A stretch of DNA of 64,000 bases, taken from Nitratireductor soli. Lineage in GTDB: Bacteria; Pseudomonadota; Alphaproteobacteria; Rhizobiales; Rhizobiaceae. This document shows positions 51,409 through 61,106 of this stretch, piece after piece (position 1 is the first letter of the stretch; each line of letters starts with the position of its first letter). A program made the position numbers and the translations under genes. The DNA is taken from NCBI RefSeq assembly GCF_001050155.1, contig NZ_LFVY01000014.1, positions 1 to 64,000 of the forward strand. The letters run 5' to 3'. Below the pieces are notes generated by a model. That model was given only the letters and a program-made list of their open reading frames with translations, was not told where the DNA came from and did no database searches.

Positions 51409-52549
51409 AGAGCGCGGCCTTCAAGGCTTCCGCAAGGCGGGCAATGCCGGCCTCGGTGGTCATGCAGCCGGGCGACAGCCGCAGGATCTGACTGCGGTGG
51501 TCGGCATAAATGCCGTTCCCGGCGAGTTCCTGCACGAAAGCGCCGGGATTGACCGTATCGGGCAGCGCCACCATCACGCTGCCGCCGCGCTCGGCCTCGT
51601 TCTCCGGGCTCACCAACTTCAGCTTCAATTCCTTCGCCGTATCGACGATGCTTCCGGCGAGGCGCCGATTGTGCGCCAGCAGCGCTGCCATGTCCTGGCC
51701 CGCATGCCATCGCAGGGCCGGCAGGGAGCCGGCGCAGGCGAGGATCGACGGCGTGCCGTTGTCGAAGCGGCGGATGTCGTTGGCAAAGGCAAACTTGTCC
51801 AGGTCCCAGGAGAAGATGTCCGCCTGGCTGAACCAGCCGCGCAATTCCGGACGGCATGCCTCGATCAGCGGTTCGGCGACATGGAGGATGCCGGCGCCGG
51901 GCGTGGCGCAAAGCCATTTCAGGCTTGTCGAGATCGAGAAATCCACCACCGGATGCATCACATCGTAGGGCAACAGGCCAACCGCCTGCGTGATGTCCAC
52001 GCCAATGATGCTGCCCATGCGCCGACCATGGGCGACCAACGTTTCAAGATCGCAGCGATGCGAGGCGGTCGAGGTGACGAAGGTCAGAAGGGCGACACCG
52101 ACATCGGGGCCCCAGCGGGCGATCACATCCTCGTCGCGCACCCAGCTTTCGCCGGGCCGCAGCGGCACTGTGTCGAGCGTGAAGCCGTAGCGCGCCGCAA
52201 GGCCCGAGAGAAGAAAATGCATGCTGGGGAAGCAATCGCCGGCAATCAGCAGGCGCCGGCCCTTCAGATGTTCCTCTGGCAGTGCGCCAATCAGGCTGTT
52301 GAGCGCCGTCGTGACGTTCTCGCTGGTGGTCAGCGTGCCGGCCGGCGCGCCGATCAGCGTCTGCCACCGGTCAATGAATTCCTGACGCATGCCCAGCGCA
52401 TGCATCCATTGCGCGTTGTCATGCGCGCCCCAGCCGGCGGAAAACGCGGCGAACGCGGCGGCCATCTCCTCCGCCTTGCCGGGATACATGCCGATGGAGT
52501 GATACAGGAGATAGGCGGATGCGTCGGCGTTCTTGCCCTGCGGCGACAT
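51407..52549 (-). CDS. Class-V PLP enzyme, kynureninase-like
   Basis: 380 residues from an ATG after GAGGA. The PLP lysine is in SISTSLKWLCATPGAG near 219, the aspartate in IIGVDITQAVGLLPYD near 194, and WDLDKFAFANDIRRFDNGTPS near 262 resembles kynureninase and related class-V enzymes. The substrate is unknown. No other tryptophan-degradation gene is nearby, so a true kynureninase role is not favoured. Confidence 0.78.
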   Translation of the reverse strand: MSPQGKNADASAYLLYHSIGMYPGKAEEMAAAFAAFSAGWGAHDNAQWMHALGMRQEFIDRWQTLIGAPAGTLTTSENVTTALNSLIGALPEEHLKGRRLLIAGDCFPSMHFLLSGLAARYGFTLDTVPLRPGESWVRDEDVIARWGPDVGVALLTFVTSTASHRCDLETLVAHGRRMGSIIGVDITQAVGLLPYDVMHPVVDFSISTSLKWLCATPGAGILHVAEPLIEACRPELRGWFSQADIFSWDLDKFAFANDIRRFDNGTPSILACAGSLPALRWHAGQDMAALLAHNRRLAGSIVDTAKELKLKLVSPENEAERGGSVMVALPDTVNPGAFVQELAGNGIYADHRSQILRLSPGCMTTEAGIARLAEALKAAL

Positions 52550-52640
52550 GGTCGGTCCTCGTCATTCGTCAAAAAAGCGTCCGCGCGGAACTGGCGGACG
52601 CTTGGTCGTTGAAAGGCCTCGCGGCCTCGGTAAAGCCGGT

Positions 52641-53429
52641 TCACTCCGGCTTCGGTATCGGCATTTTCTCGACGGTACTGGTGCCGGCCTCGGGATCGAC
52701 GCCGAACCACTTCTTGTGGATCGCCGCCATGCTGCCGTCCTCCTTCATCGCCGAGACGGCGTCATTCACCCGTTCCAGCAGCGGATGGTCCTTGCGCGTC
52801 ATCATGGCGAAGCGTTCGCCGGTCGGGATGCGCACGAGCAGCTTGAGGCCTGGAACCTGCGTCATGGCATATTGGAAACCGGCGATCTCGCCAGCGCCGC
52901 CCTCGATACGCCCGGCGCGCACGTCCATCAGCAGATCCTGCTGCGCCGAATAGGAGCGGATGTCGGAGATGCCGTATTTCTCCGCGTTCTCCTTGGCCCA
53001 GGCCTCGCCCGTGGTGGCTGCAACCACGCCGATCGGCTTGCCGTCAAGCTGCTCGAGCGTCGTGACCGTGGAATCCTCGCGGCCGACGATCGTGCCGTCG
53101 CTGTCGTAATAGGGCTGCGTGAACGACTGGTTCTGCAGCCGTTCACTGGTGATCGAGATCGACGAAATGGCGAAGTCGATGCGCCCGGAGCTGGTGGCGG
53201 CGAAGAGCGCCTGGAAGCCCAGATCCTGGAACTCTATGTCCATGCCGAGCCGCTTGGCGACGTCCCGCGCCACATCGATTTCAAACCCCTCGAAGGCGCC
53301 GCTCTCGGTCTTGTACTCCCAGGGCGGGTTGGACGGGTAGGCGCCGACGGTGATCGTCTCGGCAAAGGCCGACGACGCGAAAGCCAGGCTGGCGGCAAGG
53401 GCCGCGAAAACACCCATGCGGATGGTCAT
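52641..53429 (-). CDS. Family-3 (amino-acid type) periplasmic binding protein
   Basis: 262 residues with a signal peptide at 1-23 (MGVFAALAASLAFASSAFA). The SBP_bac_3 fold is seen in NPPWEYKTESGAFEGFEIDVARDVAK near 34-58 (given in pieces) and FAISSISITSERLQNQSFTQ near 86. No permease or ATPase is present, so it must use a transporter encoded elsewhere or act as a sensor. It precedes the kynureninase-like gene on the same strand. GGAGGAG precedes the ATG. Confidence 0.9.
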   Translation of the reverse strand: MTIRMGVFAALAASLAFASSAFAETITVGAYPSNPPWEYKTESGAFEGFEIDVARDVAKRLGMDIEFQDLGFQALFAATSSGRIDFAISSISITSERLQNQSFTQPYYDSDGTIVGREDSTVTTLEQLDGKPIGVVAATTGEAWAKENAEKYGISDIRSYSAQQDLLMDVRAGRIEGGAGEIAGFQYAMTQVPGLKLLVRIPTGERFAMMTRKDHPLLERVNDAVSAMKEDGSMAAIHKKWFGVDPEAGTSTVEKMPIPKPE

Positions 53430-53501
53430 GATGAATCTCCTCCTGTCTCTGCCCTCGCGTGACGGGGCCGGTTCCCTTCGGCCGCGCCGAGCAGATGCGA
53501 T

Positions 53502-53522
53502 TTGATCACATGATCATATCAA
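53502..53522. promoter_or_regulatory. Candidate operator upstream of the family-3 binding protein
   Basis: TTGAT (53502-53506) and ATCAA (53518-53522) form a dyad whose inside holds two copies of TGATCA (53503-53508 and 53511-53516). It lies 73 bases before the start. The form suits a GntR-type repressor site, but the regulator is not identified. Confidence 0.4.
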
Positions 53523-53629
53523 GCGAATGAGATCAACAGGGTACTTGAAGCTTAAATCTTTTTAGCGGGACGTCCCCCGGCAGGCGAGAGACTGACGAGG
53601 TCGGCATGTCCGGGCCAATGTGTTGGAGC

Positions 53630-54787
53630 TCAGTCCTGGGGCGGCAGGTTCTTGACCCGCTTCGGCTGTTCGGCGGCCTCGGTCGGCTGCTCGGTGAAGC
53701 CCTCGATATCCGAGACTTCCTCGATGTCACGTTCGATCTCGACGGGGCTGGCGGCATAGGCCGTCGCCAGCTCGGCAACCGAACGCAATGCGTGAACGTG
53801 GATGCGTTCATAGCCGTGCGAGGCATCGACGCCGAAGGCGATCAGCGCCGTGCGTACATCATGGCCGGCCTCGATGGCGGAGGCCGAATCCGAGCGGTAA
53901 TAGCGGAAAATATCCTTCTGGAAACGGATGTCCTCCTCACGGCACAGATCGACCAGCTTCTTGGTCAGATGATAGTCGAACGGGCCGGCCTGGTCGGCCA
54001 TGGCGATGGTGACGCCGAATTCGGACGAGTTCTGCCCGGGAGCGGTGGTGCCGTTGTCGATGGTGACCATCGAGGCGATTTCCGGCGTGACGATGGAAGC
54101 CGCGCCAACCCCCACCTCCTCGGCAATGGTGAACAGCCAGTGCGTGTCGACCGGCAGGGTCACATCGTGGCGCAACAGCGATTCGAGCGTTGCCAGCGCA
54201 ATCGCCACGCCCGCCTTGTCGTCGAGGTGACGGGAAACGATGAAGCCGTTTTCGAGAAACTCCGGCTGCGGATCGACTGCGACGAAATCGCCGATATCGA
54301 TGCCCAGCCCCTGCACCTCGGCCCGGTTCCAGCACAAGGCATCGATGCGCAACTCGACCTGCTGCCAGCCGATGGGATGCGTGTCGACATCGTCGTTGAA
54401 TGTGTGGCCGGAAGCTTTCAGCGACAGGATCGTACCGCGATAGCTGCCCTTCTCCGTATAGATCGTCGTGCGCGCGCCCTCGGCGAAACGCGCCGACCAA
54501 TGGCCGATCGGCACCAGCTCCAGACGGCCATTGTCCTTGATGTATTTCACCTGGGCGCCGAGCGTGTCGAGATGGGTGATGATGGCGCGGGCCCCCTCAC
54601 GGCGACCGCCGCGCAGAACGGCGCGGATCGCGCCGCGGCGGGTCAGTTCCGGCTCGAGCCCGAGGCGCTCCAGCTCCATTGTCACATGGCGAACGATGGT
54701 GTCCGTATAGCCCGTCGGGCTGTCGATCGCCAAAAGTCCCTTGAGCTGCCCGACGAGATAGTCGACATCGATTTTCAGGCGCGTCAC
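53630..54787 (-). CDS. M42-family peptidase-like protein of the NAGGN osmolyte locus
   Basis: 385 residues from a GTG at 54787 after GGGGA. M42/M20-type metal ligands are visible in THLDTLGAQVKY near 71, DDKAGVAI near 188 and EEVGVGAAS near 222. This member is regularly found in the operon for the osmoprotectant N-acetylglutaminylglutamine amide, where its job is not settled. Trimming or recycling of the dipeptide are possibilities. The C-terminal 35 residues are polar and Glu/Pro-rich. Confidence 0.87.
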   Translation of the reverse strand: MTRLKIDVDYLVGQLKGLLAIDSPTGYTDTIVRHVTMELERLGLEPELTRRGAIRAVLRGGRREGARAIITHLDTLGAQVKYIKDNGRLELVPIGHWSARFAEGARTTIYTEKGSYRGTILSLKASGHTFNDDVDTHPIGWQQVELRIDALCWNRAEVQGLGIDIGDFVAVDPQPEFLENGFIVSRHLDDKAGVAIALATLESLLRHDVTLPVDTHWLFTIAEEVGVGAASIVTPEIASMVTIDNGTTAPGQNSSEFGVTIAMADQAGPFDYHLTKKLVDLCREEDIRFQKDIFRYYRSDSASAIEAGHDVRTALIAFGVDASHGYERIHVHALRSVAELATAYAASPVEIERDIEEVSDIEGFTEQPTEAAEQPKRVKNLPPQD

Positions 54788-54853
54788 GTGTGGTCCCCAT
54801 CAAGAATGCGTTGGAACGGAGTGAGGCCGGCCTGCTGCGGCAACGACCGTGCC

Positions 54854-56668
54854 CTAGGATCTTGGGGCGAGTGCCCGCTCCGCGGATTTCACGCCGGAGC
54901 GCGGAAAGAGGAGATCTACGAAGCGCTCGGCGGTTGGTTGTGGCTCATGGTTCGCCAATCCGGGCCGCTCGTTCGCCTCGATGAAGACGTAGTCCGGCAG
55001 GTTCGGCGATTTGACCATAAGGTCGATGCCGACGACCGGAATGTCAATGGCGCGTGCGGCAGCGCAGGCGGCCGTCACCAGATCGGGATGCACCTGCTCG
55101 GTCACGTCGTGGATGGAACCGCCCGTATGCAGATTGGCGGCCTTGCGCACGACGACTTCCTCTCCCTCCGGCAGCACGGAGGAAAGCGTGTGGCCGGCAG
55201 CCGCCAGGCAGCGCTTCGTCTCCGCGTCGACGGGGATGCGGCTTTCGCCGCCCGTGGCGGCGGCGCGGCGGCGCGACTGTTTGGCGATCAGGTCCTCGAT
55301 GGTGCTGCGCCCATCGCCGACGACGCGCGGCGCACGGCGTACGGCCGCCGCCACCAGACGAAAATCGATGACGACGAGGCGCAGATCCTCGCCGTCGAAA
55401 CAGGCTTCGACCAAGACGCGGTCGGATATTTCGCGCGCGGCGCGAATGGCATCGTCCACCTCGTCCAGGGTCTCCAACCCGACGGCGACGCCGCGCCCCT
55501 GTTCGCCACGCGCCGGCTTTACCACCACACGGCCATGGCGCTCGAGAAAGGCTTGCAGCGCCTGCCGGTCTTCCACGGCTTCGATCTGCTCGGGCACGAT
55601 CAGGCCGGCCCGCTCCACCGTGCGGCGCGTCACCGCCTTGTCGTCGCAGATCGACATGGCGACCGCCGATGTGAGTTCCGACAGGCTTTCGCGGCATTGG
55701 ATCGACCGGCCGCCGAAGGAAAGCCGGAAGAAGCCGCCTTCGGCATCGGTGAGGTCGACGGCAACGCCGCGCCGGTGCGCTTCATCGACGATCAGCCGCG
55801 CATAGGGGTTGAGCTTGTCGAAATCGGCCGGCGGATGGGTGAACAATTTTTCATTGATCGGGTTCTTTCGCTTGACGGCGAAGACCGGCACACGGTGGAA
55901 GCCGAGCTTCTCGTAAAGCGCGATCGCCTGCTCGTTGTCATGCATGACCGACAGGTCCATGAAGCTCGCGCCGCGCGCGGCGAAATGCTCGGCAAGCCGG
56001 CGCACCAGCATTTCGCCAAGGCCGGCATGGGGGCTCTGCGGATCGACCGCCAGGCACCACAGCGACGCGCCGTTTTCAGGATCCTGGAAAACCCGCCGGT
56101 GATCGATGCCGGTGACGGTGCCCAGAATGTCGCCGGTCTGATCGTCCTCGGCAACGAAGTAGGTGACGGCCCGGCTGTCGCGCCGCGCCCAGAAGAAATC
56201 GGGCCTGACGGTCAGCATGCCCCGGCTCTGGTAGATGGCGTTGACGGCGTTGGCGTCGACCTCCGAGGTCAGGCGGCGAATGAAGAAGCCGCGCGGCTGG
56301 CGGCGGCTCGGCCGATAGGTGGCGAGGTTCAGCCGGTAGGTGTGCGATGGATCGAGGAACAGCTCCTGCGGCGCCATCGACAAGAGCACATGCGGATCGC
56401 GAATGTAGAAGGCGATGTCGCGCCGCGCCGGGCCCTCACCGCTCAGCGCATCCGCCAGCGCCTCGTTGGTGGCGAAGGTCTGGGCAAAAAGCAGGCGGCC
56501 CCAACCGAGATCGAGGGAAACCGAACTTGGCGGCTCGGGCGTGTCGGCATCCTGATGGGCGCTGGTCGGCTTCATCGTTTCGCTGCGCAGCCGCTTCAGC
56601 CGATAGCCGAGCGCCTTGTCGCTGCGCCCGCGCGAGGCGCGCAAAGCCACGTCCTGTTTCTTCGCCAT
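54854..56668 (-). CDS. ngg: N-acetylglutaminylglutamine synthetase (GNAT plus ATP-grasp)
   Basis: 604 residues. A GNAT acetyltransferase domain (about 100-270, with LWCLAVDPQSPHAGLGEMLVRRLAEHF cut into the acetyl-CoA loop near 205-220) precedes an ATP-grasp ligase domain (about 320-590) with VVKPARGEQGRGVAVG near 380 and FIEANERPG near 570. It acetylates glutamine and joins it to a second glutamine to make the dipeptide precursor of NAGGN in the cytoplasm. It starts three bases after asnO. Confidence 0.93.
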   Translation of the reverse strand: MAKKQDVALRASRGRSDKALGYRLKRLRSETMKPTSAHQDADTPEPPSSVSLDLGWGRLLFAQTFATNEALADALSGEGPARRDIAFYIRDPHVLLSMAPQELFLDPSHTYRLNLATYRPSRRQPRGFFIRRLTSEVDANAVNAIYQSRGMLTVRPDFFWARRDSRAVTYFVAEDDQTGDILGTVTGIDHRRVFQDPENGASLWCLAVDPQSPHAGLGEMLVRRLAEHFAARGASFMDLSVMHDNEQAIALYEKLGFHRVPVFAVKRKNPINEKLFTHPPADFDKLNPYARLIVDEAHRRGVAVDLTDAEGGFFRLSFGGRSIQCRESLSELTSAVAMSICDDKAVTRRTVERAGLIVPEQIEAVEDRQALQAFLERHGRVVVKPARGEQGRGVAVGLETLDEVDDAIRAAREISDRVLVEACFDGEDLRLVVIDFRLVAAAVRRAPRVVGDGRSTIEDLIAKQSRRRAAATGGESRIPVDAETKRCLAAAGHTLSSVLPEGEEVVVRKAANLHTGGSIHDVTEQVHPDLVTAACAAARAIDIPVVGIDLMVKSPNLPDYVFIEANERPGLANHEPQPTAERFVDLLFPRSGVKSAERALAPRS

Positions 56669-56671
56669 CGG

Positions 56672-58447
56672 TCAGACCCCGTGGGTTTGCAGCCACAATT
56701 CGAGCAGCCCCACCTGCCACAGTTCGGAACCGCGCAGCGGCGTGATGTGATCGGCGGGCGCGGCGTAGAGCGTGTCGAGATAATCCTGGCGGAACAGCCC
56801 GCGCTCGCGCGCCGACCGCGACGACAGCGCGTCACGCACCATGTCGAGATAGGGACCATCGACATATTTGAGCTGCGGCACGGGGAAATACCCCTTCTTG
56901 CGGTCGATGACCTCGTGCGGGACGATCTGGCGCGCCACCTCTTTGAGGACGCCCTTGCCGCCCTGCTTCAGCTTTTCCTCGGGCGGTATGCGGGCGGCCA
57001 GTTCGACCAGCTCGTGATCGAGGAAGGGAACCCGCGCCTCCAGGCCCCAGGCCATCGTCATGTTGTCGACCCGCTTGACCGGGTCGTCGACCAGCATGAC
57101 CGTCGAATCGAGGCGAAGCGCCGCATCCACCGGCGTATCGGCGCCGGCCCGTGTCAGATGGTGCGCGACCAGTTCGCGGCTTGCATCCTCGCCGGCGATC
57201 CAGTCGGGCGAGAGCTGGGTTCCAAGCGTCTCATGCGAGCGATCGAAGAAGACCTTGGCGTAGTCGCCGACGACGTCGTTCGAGTTCATCAGCGGCGGGT
57301 ACCAGTGATAGCCGCCGAAGATCTCGTCGGCGCCCTGCCCGGACTGGACGACCTTGATGTGCTTGGAAACCTCCTTCGACAGGAGATAGAAGCCGACATT
57401 GTCATAGGAGACCATCGGCTCCGACATGGCGGCGAAAGTGCCAGGCAGCGCGTCCATCAGTTCGGATGAGGGAACGAAGATCTTGTGGTGGTCTGTGCCG
57501 AATTCCTTGGCGATCAGGTCCGAATAGACGAACTCGTCGCCCTTCTCGCCATTCGCCTCCTCGAAGCCGACGGAGAAGGTCATCAGGCCCTTTTGGCCGG
57601 CTTCGGCGAGAAGGCCGACGATCAGGCTCGAATCGACGCCGCCCGACAAGAGCACGCCGACCGGCACGTCGGCCACCATGCGTCGCTTGACGGCAAGCCT
57701 GAGCGCCTCCAGCGTCCGGTCGCGCCACTCATCTGGCGACAGGATGCTCGTCTGCGGATCGCGCGCGAAGGGGGGATCCCAATAGATGCGGTCGCGCTGG
57801 CTGCCATCCGGCTCGATGACGCGCATGGTCGCCGGCGGCAGTTTGCGCACGCCGTTTAGGATGGTGCGCGGCGGCGGCACGACGGCGTGAAACGTCATGT
57901 AGTGATGCAGCGCATGGCGGTCGATCGAGGTATCGACATCGCCCGCCGCCAGCAGCGCAGGCAAGGTCGAGGCGAAGCGGATGCGTTCGGGCGTCTCCGT
58001 CAGATAGAGCGGCTTGATGCCGAAGCGGTCGCGCGCCATGACGACGCGGCCCGTGTCGCGTTCGCGCAGGACGAAGGCGAACATGCCGTGGAAGCGGCTG
58101 ACGCAGTCTTCGCCCCAGGCGTGCCATGCCTTGAGGATGACCTCGGTGTCGCCGGTCGAGAAGAACCGATAGCCTCGGTCTTCCAGCTCGGCGCGCAGCT
58201 CAGGATAATTGTAGATGCAGCCGTTGAAGGCGATGGTCAGCCCCAGTTCGGCATCCTCCATCGGCTGGCGCGCCTTTTCCGACAGGTCGATGATCTTCAA
58301 TCGGCGATGGCCCAGCGCCGCATTGCCATGGATCACAACACCCGCGCCATCGGGTCCACGCGGGGCCAGGCTGTCCATCATCTTCGCCAGGGCGACAGGC
58401 GATGCCGCGCCGCCGTCCAATCGCAATTCTCCGCAGATTCCGCACAT
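56672..58447 (-). CDS. asnO: N-acetylglutaminylglutamine amidotransferase (asparagine-synthetase-like)
   Basis: 591 residues, the usual length. The N-terminal nucleophile MCGICGEL starts a class-II glutaminase domain (1-210). The synthetase domain follows with the pyrophosphate loop LLSGGVDSSLIVGLL near 257. It amidates N-acetylglutaminylglutamine to give the compatible solute NAGGN, which protects cells under salt stress. First gene of asnO-ngg-M42, divergent from a MarR regulator with a 90-base promoter gap. Confidence 0.94.
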   Translation of the reverse strand: MCGICGELRLDGGAASPVALAKMMDSLAPRGPDGAGVVIHGNAALGHRRLKIIDLSEKARQPMEDAELGLTIAFNGCIYNYPELRAELEDRGYRFFSTGDTEVILKAWHAWGEDCVSRFHGMFAFVLRERDTGRVVMARDRFGIKPLYLTETPERIRFASTLPALLAAGDVDTSIDRHALHHYMTFHAVVPPPRTILNGVRKLPPATMRVIEPDGSQRDRIYWDPPFARDPQTSILSPDEWRDRTLEALRLAVKRRMVADVPVGVLLSGGVDSSLIVGLLAEAGQKGLMTFSVGFEEANGEKGDEFVYSDLIAKEFGTDHHKIFVPSSELMDALPGTFAAMSEPMVSYDNVGFYLLSKEVSKHIKVVQSGQGADEIFGGYHWYPPLMNSNDVVGDYAKVFFDRSHETLGTQLSPDWIAGEDASRELVAHHLTRAGADTPVDAALRLDSTVMLVDDPVKRVDNMTMAWGLEARVPFLDHELVELAARIPPEEKLKQGGKGVLKEVARQIVPHEVIDRKKGYFPVPQLKYVDGPYLDMVRDALSSRSARERGLFRQDYLDTLYAAPADHITPLRGSELWQVGLLELWLQTHGV

Positions 58448-58537
58448 GTGTAGCGTTCTGCTCCTTTGTTTGTCGTTGCCTTGGAGTGTGGTTTAGTTAT
58501 AGTTCTGATTATTAGATGTCAAATCAATGGCGCCCTC

Positions 58538-59026
58538 ATGACACGCGAAAGCACAACCAAAAAAGGCCAGGCTTGGTTCCGAAATGACGATCTACGGGCG
58601 GTCGAAAAAGCGATCCGGCGCATTGTGCGGGCGAACGACCTGCAATCGAAGGCGCTGGGCAAACAGATCGGCCTGACGGCGCCGCAGCTCGTCGTCCTGA
58701 ATGGCATCGCCGCGCTTGGCGAGGTGACGACGACGGTGCTGTCGGCGCATGTGGACCTCAGCGCAGCGACGGTCATCACCATTCTGGACAATCTGGAAGC
58801 GCGCGGCCTGGTAGAACGCTACCGCTCGCTTCATGACCGCCGCGTGGTGCACACGCGGCTAACGCCCGCCGGCGAGGAATTGGCGCGGCGGGCGCCCGAA
58901 CCGCTTGGCACCGGATTTGCCGCCCGGCTGGCACAACTCGCTCCCGAGCGACGGGGCGAACTCATCGCCGCGTTGACAGCCGTGGCGGATATGATGGCAA
59001 TCGGCCCGGTTGCCACGAACCAATAG
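58538..59026 (+). CDS. MarR-family transcriptional regulator next to the NAGGN operon
   Basis: 162 residues from an ATG at 58538. The MarR winged helix is at about 40-110 with LTAPQLVVLNGIAALGEVTT, VDLSAATVITILDNLEARGLVER and the wing LHDRRVVHTRLT. It is divergent from asnO, so control of osmolyte synthesis is likely but unproven. No operator palindrome is clear in the shared promoter region. Confidence 0.87.
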   Translation: MTRESTTKKGQAWFRNDDLRAVEKAIRRIVRANDLQSKALGKQIGLTAPQLVVLNGIAALGEVTTTVLSAHVDLSAATVITILDNLEARGLVERYRSLHDRRVVHTRLTPAGEELARRAPEPLGTGFAARLAQLAPERRGELIAALTAVADMMAIGPVATNQ

Positions 59027-59061
59027 AAATTCCACGCATAATCGCGGTTCCATCGACTGAT

Positions 59062-59075
59062 TTGATCGAGCGCAA
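59062..59075 (+). promoter_or_regulatory. Weak FNR/FixK-like half site upstream of hemA
   Basis: TTGAT-CGAG-CGCAA keeps one perfect half of the TTGAT-N4-ATCAA box and three of five bases of the other. FNR-type control of hemA is known in alphaproteobacteria. Support here is weak, because the site precedes the possible marR terminator. Confidence 0.22.
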
Positions 59076-59078
59076 GGC

Positions 59079-59102
59079 GCCACGTGAAAGGCGTGGCATT
59101 TT
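59079..59102 (+). terminator. Probable terminator of the marR gene
   Basis: GCCACG (59079-59084) pairs with CGTGGC (59092-59097) around a seven-base loop and is followed by ATTTT. It lies 53 bases after the marR stop and 69 before hemA. Confidence 0.55.
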
Positions 59103-59170
59103 GCCCGCAACGCGCCATGGACGCGGGCGGGGTCCGACATTATGATCGCCGCGCAGAGCAGGAAGGTCCG

Positions 59171-60448
59171 ATGAATTATCAGCGTTTTTTCTCCGAGGCG
59201 ATCGACCAGTTGCACGCCGAGCGGCGCTACCGCGTGTTCGCCGACCTCGAACGGATCGTCGGCGCCTTTCCGCGCGCCCTGTGGCGCTCCGGTGAAGAGG
59301 CCCGCGAGATCACCGTGTGGTGTTCGAACGACTATCTCGGCATGGGCCAGCACCCGGACGTGATTGCCGCGATGCAGGAGGCGGCGGGCCGCATGGGCTC
59401 GGGTGCCGGCGGTACGCGCAACATCTCCGGCACCACCCGTCCGCTGGTCGAGCTCGAGGGCGAGTTGGCCGACCTGCACGGCAAGGACGCGGCGCTGGTC
59501 TTCACCTCCGGCTTCATCTCCAACGAAGCGTCGATCTCGACGATCGCCCGGCTCCTGCCCAATTGCCTGGTCTTATCCGACGAACTGAACCACGCCTCGA
59601 TGATCGAGGGCGTGCGCCGCTCCGGCGCGGAAAAGAAAATCTTCCGCCACAATGACGTGGCGCACCTGGAAAGCCTGCTGCAGGCGGCCGGCCCCGAACG
59701 GGCCAAGCTGATCGTCTTCGAATCGGTCTATTCGATGGATGGCGACATTGCGCCGATCGAGGCGATCGTCGAGCTCGCCGAGAAATACAACGCCATGACC
59801 TATATCGACGAAGTGCATGCCGTCGGCATGTATGGCGCGCGCGGCGGCGGCATCACCGAGCGCGACGGTCTGGCGCAGCGCATCGACATCATCGAGGGCA
59901 CGCTGGCCAAGGGTTTCGGCGTGATCGGCGGCTACATCACCGGCTCCTCGGCCGTCATCGACGCCGTCCGCTCCTATGCGGCGGGGTTCATCTTCACCAC
60001 GGCCCTGCCGCCGGCCATCGCCGCGGCGGCAACCGCTTCGATCCGCCACCTCAAGACCTCGACGGTCGAGCGCGAAGCCCAGCAGCGCCAGGCGCAGCGG
60101 ACCAAGGAAATGCTTTTGGCGGCCGGACTGCCGGTCATGCCGTCGCAGACGCATATCGTTCCGCTGCTGGTCGGCGACCCGGAGCTTTGCAAGCAGGCGA
60201 CGGACCGGCTCCTGGAACGGCACGGCATCTACATCCAGCCGATCAACTATCCGACCGTGCCGCGCGGTACGGAGCGACTGCGCATCACGCCGACACCGTT
60301 CCACGACGACGCGCTGATCGCGGTGCTGAAGGACGCCCTTCTGGAAACCTGGAGCGCGCTCGGCATTCCTTTCACCGAGGCTGGACACCCGGCGCAGGCC
60401 AAATCGGACCGCGTGGTTTCCCTGCTCGTTCCCAAATCGGGCGGCTGA
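59171..60448 (+). CDS. hemA: 5-aminolevulinate synthase (C4 pathway)
   Basis: 425 residues from an ATG at 59171 with GGAAGG six bases upstream. The family signature is complete: [16 protein letters not shown] near 49, [14 protein letters not shown] near 77, [17 protein letters not shown] near 217 and the PLP lysine in [15 protein letters not shown] near 248. It condenses glycine and succinyl-CoA, the first step of heme synthesis in alphaproteobacteria. Heme demand here includes the Sox cytochromes. It converges with mscL. Confidence 0.97.
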   Translation: MNYQRFFSEAIDQLHAERRYRVFADLERIVGAFPRALWRSGEEAREITVWCSNDYLGMGQHPDVIAAMQEAAGRMGSGAGGTRNISGTTRPLVELEGELADLHGKDAALVFTSGFISNEASISTIARLLPNCLVLSDELNHASMIEGVRRSGAEKKIFRHNDVAHLESLLQAAGPERAKLIVFESVYSMDGDIAPIEAIVELAEKYNAMTYIDEVHAVGMYGARGGGITERDGLAQRIDIIEGTLAKGFGVIGGYITGSSAVIDAVRSYAAGFIFTTALPPAIAAAATASIRHLKTSTVEREAQQRQAQRTKEMLLAAGLPVMPSQTHIVPLLVGDPELCKQATDRLLERHGIYIQPINYPTVPRGTERLRITPTPFHDDALIAVLKDALLETWSALGIPFTEAGHPAQAKSDRVVSLLVPKSGG

Positions 60449-60465
60449 GGGTTTCAACCGCCCGA
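60437..60465. terminator. Bidirectional stem-loop between hemA and mscL
   Basis: TCGGGCGG (60437-60444) pairs with CCGCCCGA (60458-60465), and the stem continues with TGA/TCA after one mismatch. It overlaps the hemA stop and lies 13 bases before the mscL end, where both converging transcripts could finish. Confidence 0.55.
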
Positions 60466-60478
60466 AAGGTCTCGAAGC

Positions 60479-60898
60479 CTATTTTCTGGTTGCAAGAAGA
60501 TCGCGGATCTCGGTCAGGAGCTGGACGTCGACGGGCGGGGCCTCGGGTGCCGCCGGCGTTTCGGCCTGCTTGCGGCGCATGCTGTTGACGCCCTTGACCA
60601 TCAGAAAGATGATCCAGGCCAGGATCAGGAAATTCACCAGCACGGTGAGGAAGCTGCCGTAAGCGAACACCGCGCCCTGTTGCCGCGCCGCATCGAGCGC
60701 GGTGGCGGTAACGCCGGACGACAGCGGGAAAAAATAGTCGGAAAAATCAAAGCCGCCGAAAATGGCTCCGACGATCGGCATGATGATGTCATCGGTCAAC
60801 GACTTGACGATCAACCCGAACGCTCCGCCGATGATCACACCAACGGCCAGGTCCATCACATTGCCCTTGGCAATGAACTCCTGAAACTCCTTCAACAT
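60479..60898 (-). CDS. mscL: Large-conductance mechanosensitive channel MscL
   Basis: 139 residues with the MscL pattern: [24 protein letters not shown] at 5-28 (given as helix 1), [11 protein letters not shown] near 36 and the second helix [21 protein letters not shown] near 82-102. A cytoplasmic tail helix closes it ([13 protein letters not shown]). It opens under membrane tension to release solutes after osmotic downshock, fitting the nearby osmolyte genes. GGGGAGAAAG precedes the ATG at 60898. Confidence 0.95.
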   Translation of the reverse strand: MLKEFQEFIAKGNVMDLAVGVIIGGAFGLIVKSLTDDIIMPIVGAIFGGFDFSDYFFPLSSGVTATALDAARQQGAVFAYGSFLTVLVNFLILAWIIFLMVKGVNSMRRKQAETPAAPEAPPVDVQLLTEIRDLLATRK

Positions 60899-61106
60899 GC
60901 GGCTTTCTCCCCAATCTAGCTTCACCCGTGGCGACTCAGTGGCTCGCCGACACGTGGCACCATAGCAAATCCGGGATTCGTGATAAGCGCAAAACGTACA
61001 GCGGCCCGCTTCGCCGGCACGCGCATGCTGCGAAAGAAGCATTGGACAGGTCCGGCGGGCTGTGGTTGCCTGACCGAAGCCATTCTGGGAGGAGGGTCTG
61101 GCCACC

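Noticed and set aside
51407-52549. True kynureninase
   Set aside because: No other kynurenine-pathway gene is nearby and the substrate residues cannot be judged by eye, so only the class-V relationship is reported.
53606-57469. A 1287-codon open frame on the + strand
   Set aside because: It runs antisense to the well-recognised M42, ngg and part of asnO genes. Its composition (Arg, Gln, His, Asp-rich, no domains) is that of a GC-rich shadow frame.
58448-58537. MarR operator palindrome in the asnO promoter
   Set aside because: The AT-rich stretch around 58495-58525 has no convincing dyad, so no site was called.
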